Of a stretch of 16,865 nt of DNA, positions 12,853-16,865 are shown one piece after another. Positions within the stretch are counted from its first letter, which is position 1. Each line of letters starts with the position of its first letter. The notes under the pieces are model-generated. The model did not search any database, was not told where the DNA came from, and saw only the letters and a program-made list of their open reading frames with translations. The translations under genes and the position numbers were made by a program. Source of the DNA: Lachnospiraceae bacterium. Lineage in GTDB: Bacteria > Bacillota_A > Clostridia > Lachnospirales > Lachnospiraceae. The stretch is from the NCBI GenBank assembly GCA_017620345.1, contig JAFZQP010000034.1, positions 1 through 16,865 of the forward strand, in the 5' to 3' direction.

Positions 12853-15800
12853 TCATTTTTCCGCTTTCTTTTCTGCTTTCTTTTCTGCTTTCCTGCGCTT
12901 CCTCTTTTTCACAAGTGCAACTGTCATGACCACGACAACGACCAGAATGAACGCAAAAGACGCACAGATTATCACAAACCTTTTATCGTTATCCTCAGAC
13001 TCCATAGTGATCTTTACCTTGAATTGATCACCCTTTACAGGGAATCTTATATACCTTCCGAATGTATCACACTCTACTTCCTCGTAAGCCGGAGATTCTT
13101 CGGTGCTTACAAATATCCTTACCCTTTCGGCCTCTTCGGGCATCTGATACCTTACATAATGTATACTCTCCCTGCCGCCGGTAAACGACAGAAGATAACA
13201 TTCTTCATTCTGCCCGGACGCGGGTTCGCGTGTAACGGACAGTTTATCCTTCTCAGTAAACCTTCCTTCAACAAGGAATATCGACTGTTTGTTATCCCTG
13301 ACCGGCTCACCGGCAAGGACCGACGCATATCTGGCGATCTTGCCGTCTATCTCCATATCTTCATATACGGGGATCTCTTCATCGCATTCCCACTCGATAT
13401 ACTGATCATCCTCAAGTTCTACTTTATCTTCATCCTGCTTATCGTCGCGGCCTGCTGCCGTGATCTCGGTCTCGATCGGCGTTTCTTCAGGCATGACGAC
13501 CTCTCCGATCCTCTTATTTATACTGGCCACTTCCTTGCCGTCAACGACAAAACTGACCTTCATAAGCGAATACTCGCCGGGTATGTTCTCCATGGCAAGG
13601 AGCTGTCCGTATGATATCGGTTCAGCCTGCCCCTGCTTGCTGATCCTGTCTATCCCCGCAAGACTGTCGCTTACAAATACGTTCCTCTTGAGCTTTCCGT
13701 CACTGTCTGCATATCCGGTCACGGCGCCGGCAAACTTTTCCTGCTTTGTTATCGCAGGCATGGCAACACAGTCAAATATATCGACACATTCTCCGGCGAT
13801 GCCTCCTATATAGGAATCCCCCGCAAGAACGCCTTTCTCGTAACAGTTCCTGATCGTGGAATATGACCTTCCCGCTATGCCTCCGACATAATCGGAAGAA
13901 TCCGAACTGGCTTTGGCAAAGTTGGAATTTCTCAGTATCGTTCCGATCTCATGAAGTCCGCATGCGCCACCGACATAACTCTTCTTGCCCCTTACATCTC
14001 CGTAGTTCTTATTGTCTCGCAGCACACACTTGGTCCTGTACGTTGACTTCTTGGCTGCATTCTTGACTCCCGTGATATCTCCTTCAAGGTCAAAATCATA
14101 TTCCTGCGCCATCGTTCCCGCGATACCGCCCGTATTGATATCGGCATATATCCTGCCGCGGTTCTCGCAGTTTGCTATCGTGGCATCAACACTGTCTTCA
14201 CATACATCGTTACTCTCATCCTCAAAGACCTCCGAATAGTCCATGTCAAGAGCACCGTCCATCGCATCGGTAAACAGCAGCATAAGAGACGAGAACTCAT
14301 CATTGACGCCTTCAAGATCCGCACAAACCGCGTCGGTGGAACCCTTCATCTCGGAATTGAGAAGTCCCATATTATCAATCATTCCCAGTATGTTCATGAC
14401 GAGGCTGTTCGTATGAAGCCTGTATTCATCCGACAACTGCGGGAAATTAACGCTTCCTTTGTCAGCAACAGATTTAATGATGCTTCTCATGGAACTTCCG
14501 GCATCTTTAAGATCACCTGCCATTTTTTTCAGATTCTTCGCCGCATCCTTGCCGTCATCCTTGACATCTTTTTCCATCTCGTCTGCATGGGCGTATATTA
14601 TATCCGCAATGATCTTCGTATTCTTGGCAAGTGTCTCTGCGTAAGGCTCTCCCGAATGCTTACTCTCGTACTCCGAATTGGCCTCATCCAGCGCCCACAG
14701 ATTTACGGCATCCTTTGCATCCCCGTCAGCGACCGAATCCGCTTCTGCCTTCTGGGCATCGGTCAGGTCCTCATACTTATCCGTCGGCCATTCTCCGGAT
14801 TGATATTTCTTCTCGATATATATCTGCCTTGTGGCATAGAATGCCGTGTTATATACATCTTCGCGTTTCTTCTTTATCTCCTCGTCTTCCGAATCGGTGT
14901 ATTTGTCATAATAGCCTTCGAATTCATCCGTGGCATCCTTTATCGCCTTCTTGGCATTATCGTATCTTACCGTTTCTCCTTCATCGAGGTAGTTATATAT
15001 ATCAAGATCCTCCGCCAGTTCGGAAACATCCTGCGCAGCTTTTCGAAGATCTTCACCGGCATCCGCCACATCATCCATCGGACCGCCGCTTTTTGATGAC
15101 TCTTCAAGCACGTACTGTATCCTGTTTGCAACTTCATTCGTCGTTCCTACAACCTGATTGACATAGTCCTGGGTGCTGTTTGCAAGATATCCCGTATCTG
15201 AAAGAGCCCTGTTTGCAAAATCCCTTATGACATTCAGCCTTGCAGATACAACACCGGAAGAAGCATCGGTATCTCTTATCGTCTTATCCACCGAATCATG
15301 GAGCTTTCCTATCGCCGTACTGATCTGTGTGATCACATCGGAGCTCAGATCCAGCCTTACATAAGGTTCGGCCTGTCCGACAATGCCGCCGACATCCTTA
15401 CGTCCGTGAAGTCGTCCCGTATTGGTGCAGTCATGGATATAACCCGACTGCCTGCCGGCTATACCGCCGATGTTGTAGCCCACATGCTCGTATCCTACAG
15501 TCGATCCGTTCATACATGAACTGATCTCGCCGATATTATGTCCTACAACTCCTCCTATATCGACAGGATTGTTGGACGACTGTATCGACATCTTGTTTCC
15601 CTCTTCCTTGCCCTTGTTGAGCAGTGAAGTGAAAACTTCTTCAACTTTGATATCTGCCAGTCCGGTCTGTGTATCGACCGTTACGGTATTGATGTCCGCC
15701 AAAGTCTCACAGCCGGTAACAAGCCCTTCATTGGCACCGCATATGCCGCCCACATAATGCAGACCCGTGATCTTGCCTTTTACAAAACACCCTGATATAA

Positions 15801-16464
15801 CTCCGTATCCCTCGTTATACCCTGCGATACCGCCAACGTATTCGTTCCCTTCAACATATCCGTCATATTTACAGTCGGCGATCATTCCGTAGTTATCACC
15901 GACGATACCGCCAACATCATTTGATTTTCCGGCAGGCTTCATCACTCCGATGACGTTTACGCTCCTGATCACGGCTGTCGGTGCAGTCTTGGAGAAGATC
16001 CCGATGTAATTCTGTTCATCGGTAAACGCCGCGCGGTTGAGCGTATGCCCTTCTCCGTCGAACACGCCCGCAAAATACGGTACCGGCATGAATTCCTTCA
16101 TGTTGAAATCTATGTTGTCGGTAAGTCTTACATATTTATCTGCTGACCACGTATCATATGAGCACTTACGTGCAAAATCACACCACTGGTCATAATCATT
16201 GATGGTGATCTCCGTCATTTCGGTCACATCCATGCGCTGTATCACAGGCGTACCGGTGCTCTCTGTATCTTCCGCCTCTTCCGTGTTTTCCATATCTTCT
16301 GCGTTTTCGGTATCTTCCTCTTCGGCTTCTTCCCCGGTACTGATCCTGACGGTCTTCGATGCGGTCTGTGCGGTGCCGGTCTCGGCCATGATACATACCG
16401 GATTCGGGATAACGAGTGAGAGTATGAGCAATATTGAAGGGAGTATCTTATTCTTCTTTATCAT
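12853..16464 (-). CDS. Exported, membrane-anchored GLUG-repeat / coiled-coil protein next to an RND exporter
   Basis: A 1203-residue surface protein of unknown function. Numbered from the ATG at 16464: signal peptide 1-27 (likely cut after VCIMA), acidic Glu/Thr linker about 42-72, GLUG-like beta-solenoid block about 130-365 (repeating VGGIxGxN with a ladder of Cys at xC/GC), a hydrophilic, helical, probably coiled-coil stretch about 370-755, a second GLUG block about 758-945, two beta-rich regions to about 1155, one membrane helix about 1163-1185 and a cytoplasmic Lys-rich tail. The AAGGGGG site 6 nt before this ATG favours it over one 21 nt upstream. Its start lies 17 nt inside the end of the exporter gene, so the two are co-transcribed and probably coupled. 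GLUG motifs occur in IgA-peptidase-type surface proteins, but no protease domain is seen. A role as outside partner of the exporter is inference. Confidence 0.82.
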   Translation of the reverse strand: MIKKNKILPSILLILSLVIPNPVCIMAETGTAQTASKTVRISTGEEAEEEDTENAEDMENTEEAEDTESTGTPVIQRMDVTEMTEITINDYDQWCDFARKCSYDTWSADKYVRLTDNIDFNMKEFMPVPYFAGVFDGEGHTLNRAAFTDEQNYIGIFSKTAPTAVIRSVNVIGVMKPAGKSNDVGGIVGDNYGMIADCKYDGYVEGNEYVGGIAGYNEGYGVISGCFVKGKITGLHYVGGICGANEGLVTGCETLADINTVTVDTQTGLADIKVEEVFTSLLNKGKEEGNKMSIQSSNNPVDIGGVVGHNIGEISSCMNGSTVGYEHVGYNIGGIAGRQSGYIHDCTNTGRLHGRKDVGGIVGQAEPYVRLDLSSDVITQISTAIGKLHDSVDKTIRDTDASSGVVSARLNVIRDFANRALSDTGYLANSTQDYVNQVVGTTNEVANRIQYVLEESSKSGGPMDDVADAGEDLRKAAQDVSELAEDLDIYNYLDEGETVRYDNAKKAIKDATDEFEGYYDKYTDSEDEEIKKKREDVYNTAFYATRQIYIEKKYQSGEWPTDKYEDLTDAQKAEADSVADGDAKDAVNLWALDEANSEYESKHSGEPYAETLAKNTKIIADIIYAHADEMEKDVKDDGKDAAKNLKKMAGDLKDAGSSMRSIIKSVADKGSVNFPQLSDEYRLHTNSLVMNILGMIDNMGLLNSEMKGSTDAVCADLEGVNDEFSSLMLLFTDAMDGALDMDYSEVFEDESNDVCEDSVDATIANCENRGRIYADINTGGIAGTMAQEYDFDLEGDITGVKNAAKKSTYRTKCVLRDNKNYGDVRGKKSYVGGACGLHEIGTILRNSNFAKASSDSSDYVGGIAGRSYSTIRNCYEKGVLAGDSYIGGIAGECVDIFDCVAMPAITKQEKFAGAVTGYADSDGKLKRNVFVSDSLAGIDRISKQGQAEPISYGQLLAMENIPGEYSLMKVSFVVDGKEVASINKRIGEVVMPEETPIETEITAAGRDDKQDEDKVELEDDQYIEWECDEEIPVYEDMEIDGKIARYASVLAGEPVRDNKQSIFLVEGRFTEKDKLSVTREPASGQNEECYLLSFTGGRESIHYVRYQMPEEAERVRIFVSTEESPAYEEVECDTFGRYIRFPVKGDQFKVKITMESEDNDKRFVIICASFAFILVVVVVMTVALVKKRKRRKAEKKAEKKAEK
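12856..12891 (-). repeat. Three tandem 12-bp units encoding KAEK at the C-terminus
   Basis: The last codons of the surface protein gene consist of three near-identical 12-bp units, each encoding K-A-E-K, immediately before the stop codon. The repeats give a strongly basic cytoplasmic tail. Copy number could change by replication slippage without shifting the frame. Confidence 0.8.
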
Positions 16465-16865
16465 CTTTGTCCCCCTTCTGCTCATCCTCCTCGATCACAT
16501 GCATGTTTCCCGCCTCAATGAATGCCGATACTTCACCTCTTACAAGTGCCGACATCGTACCGGTGACCGTACCGTTTATATGACCTCTTATCGCACCGTC
16601 GATACGGACCAGACCAGATGCTCCAAGGTTTTTGAGCGGCATGTTCATGACAAATGCGGTCTTGGAGATGACCGTATCACCCACGAGCAGTATCTGCGGC
16701 AGGACAAAGAGTGTGATAAATATCGAGATGATGGTTCCGACACCGAGACACTGTCCGATGTTGTAGATCGCGGCATCGGATGTAAGACGGCCTATCGTTA
16801 TCCCGGCAAGCGCCAGCATAGGGCCGGATGTAACGATAGTCGGGAACGATAAGTTCATCGTATCG
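16448..16865 (-). CDS. RND/MMPL-family exporter, C-terminal part (runs off the right edge)
   Basis: The last 138 codons of a transporter whose start lies beyond the right edge. The sequence SFPTIVTSGPMLALAGITIG, then GQCLGVGTIISIFITLFVLPQ and a lid such as LLVGDTVISKT, matches the final membrane helices of MMPL-type RND pumps, which export lipids, peptides or drugs using the proton gradient. After the last helix comes an unusual tail of about 60 residues: a VRxxGxVxGx-type repeat (VRIDGAIRGHINGTVTG and on to VRGEVSAFIEAGN), then a Glu/Asp/Lys-rich end. The ATG visible at 16856-16858 is internal, not the start. The 3' end overlaps the start of the surface protein gene by 17 nt. Substrate unknown. 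Confidence 0.85.
   Translation of the reverse strand, partial: DTMNLSFPTIVTSGPMLALAGITIGRLTSDAAIYNIGQCLGVGTIISIFITLFVLPQILLVGDTVISKTAFVMNMPLKNLGASGLVRIDGAIRGHINGTVTGTMSALVRGEVSAFIEAGNMHVIEEDEQKGDKDDKEE

Noticed and set aside
14413..15096. Plus-strand frames (227 and 176 codons) opposite the surface protein gene
   Set aside because: Compositionally biased shadows of the helical region; no start signals or family matches.
1..16865. Mobile elements, CRISPR arrays, tRNA or rRNA genes
   Set aside because: No transposase or integrase motifs, no regularly spaced direct repeats, and no cloverleaf or rRNA-like sequence were seen on either strand.

Overview
The window looks like a chromosomal segment of a low-to-mid-GC Firmicute of class Clostridia, most likely a Lachnospiraceae member of the Butyrivibrio/Roseburia type. 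The reasons are the Clostridia-typical families DUF4364, DUF4250, DUF6062 and a DUF4153-like protein, an RND/MMPL exporter with a companion exoprotein, strong AGGAGG ribosome-binding sites, and a rho/rpmE neighbourhood. I saw no IS element, phage gene, CRISPR array, tRNA or rRNA. Species assignment is inference.

Left part (1-5555). A truncated rpmE (ribosomal protein L31, minus) sits at the edge. Before it on the same strand is a membrane HD-GYP protein whose outside domain resembles a carbohydrate-binding module. Divergent from that is a polytopic DUF4153-like membrane protein. Its 3' end converges on rho through a cluster of hairpins. rho and a DUF4364 winged-helix gene diverge from promoters whose -10 boxes overlap on opposite strands. 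DUF4364 ends one base from a 59-residue DUF4250 gene on the other strand.

Middle part (5555-11142). A cytoplasmic GH2 beta-mannosidase (minus, near-consensus promoter) is coupled by a TGATG overlap to the small DUF4250 gene. Upstream of it lie a Rho-independent terminator and an NCS2 uracil-type permease with its own extended -10 promoter. The permease diverges from an RsmF/RsmB-type rRNA cytosine-5 methyltransferase that appears to be transcribed as a leaderless mRNA. The methyltransferase and the converging DUF6062 gene share one CTAG palindrome for both stop codons.

Right part (11139-16865). All genes are on the minus strand. Transcription enters from beyond the right edge with an RND/MMPL exporter, of which only the C-terminus is present. 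It continues, with a 17-nt overlap, into a 1203-residue exported, membrane-anchored protein in which two GLUG-like beta-solenoid blocks flank a long helical, probably coiled-coil, segment. After an intergenic gap with a promoter and a perfect inverted repeat come a TetR-family regulator with an acidic tail and, overlapping by ATGA, a DUF6062 protein with paired CxxC/CxxH motifs. A reasonable reading is a regulated export or envelope system: exporter, surface partner, TetR regulator and a coupled metal-binding-type protein. The function is not established.

The strongest items for a second look are the exporter/GLUG-coiled-coil/TetR/DUF6062 locus, the CBM2-like sensor on the HD-GYP protein, and two predicted leaderless genes in a genome that otherwise uses strong Shine-Dalgarno sites.
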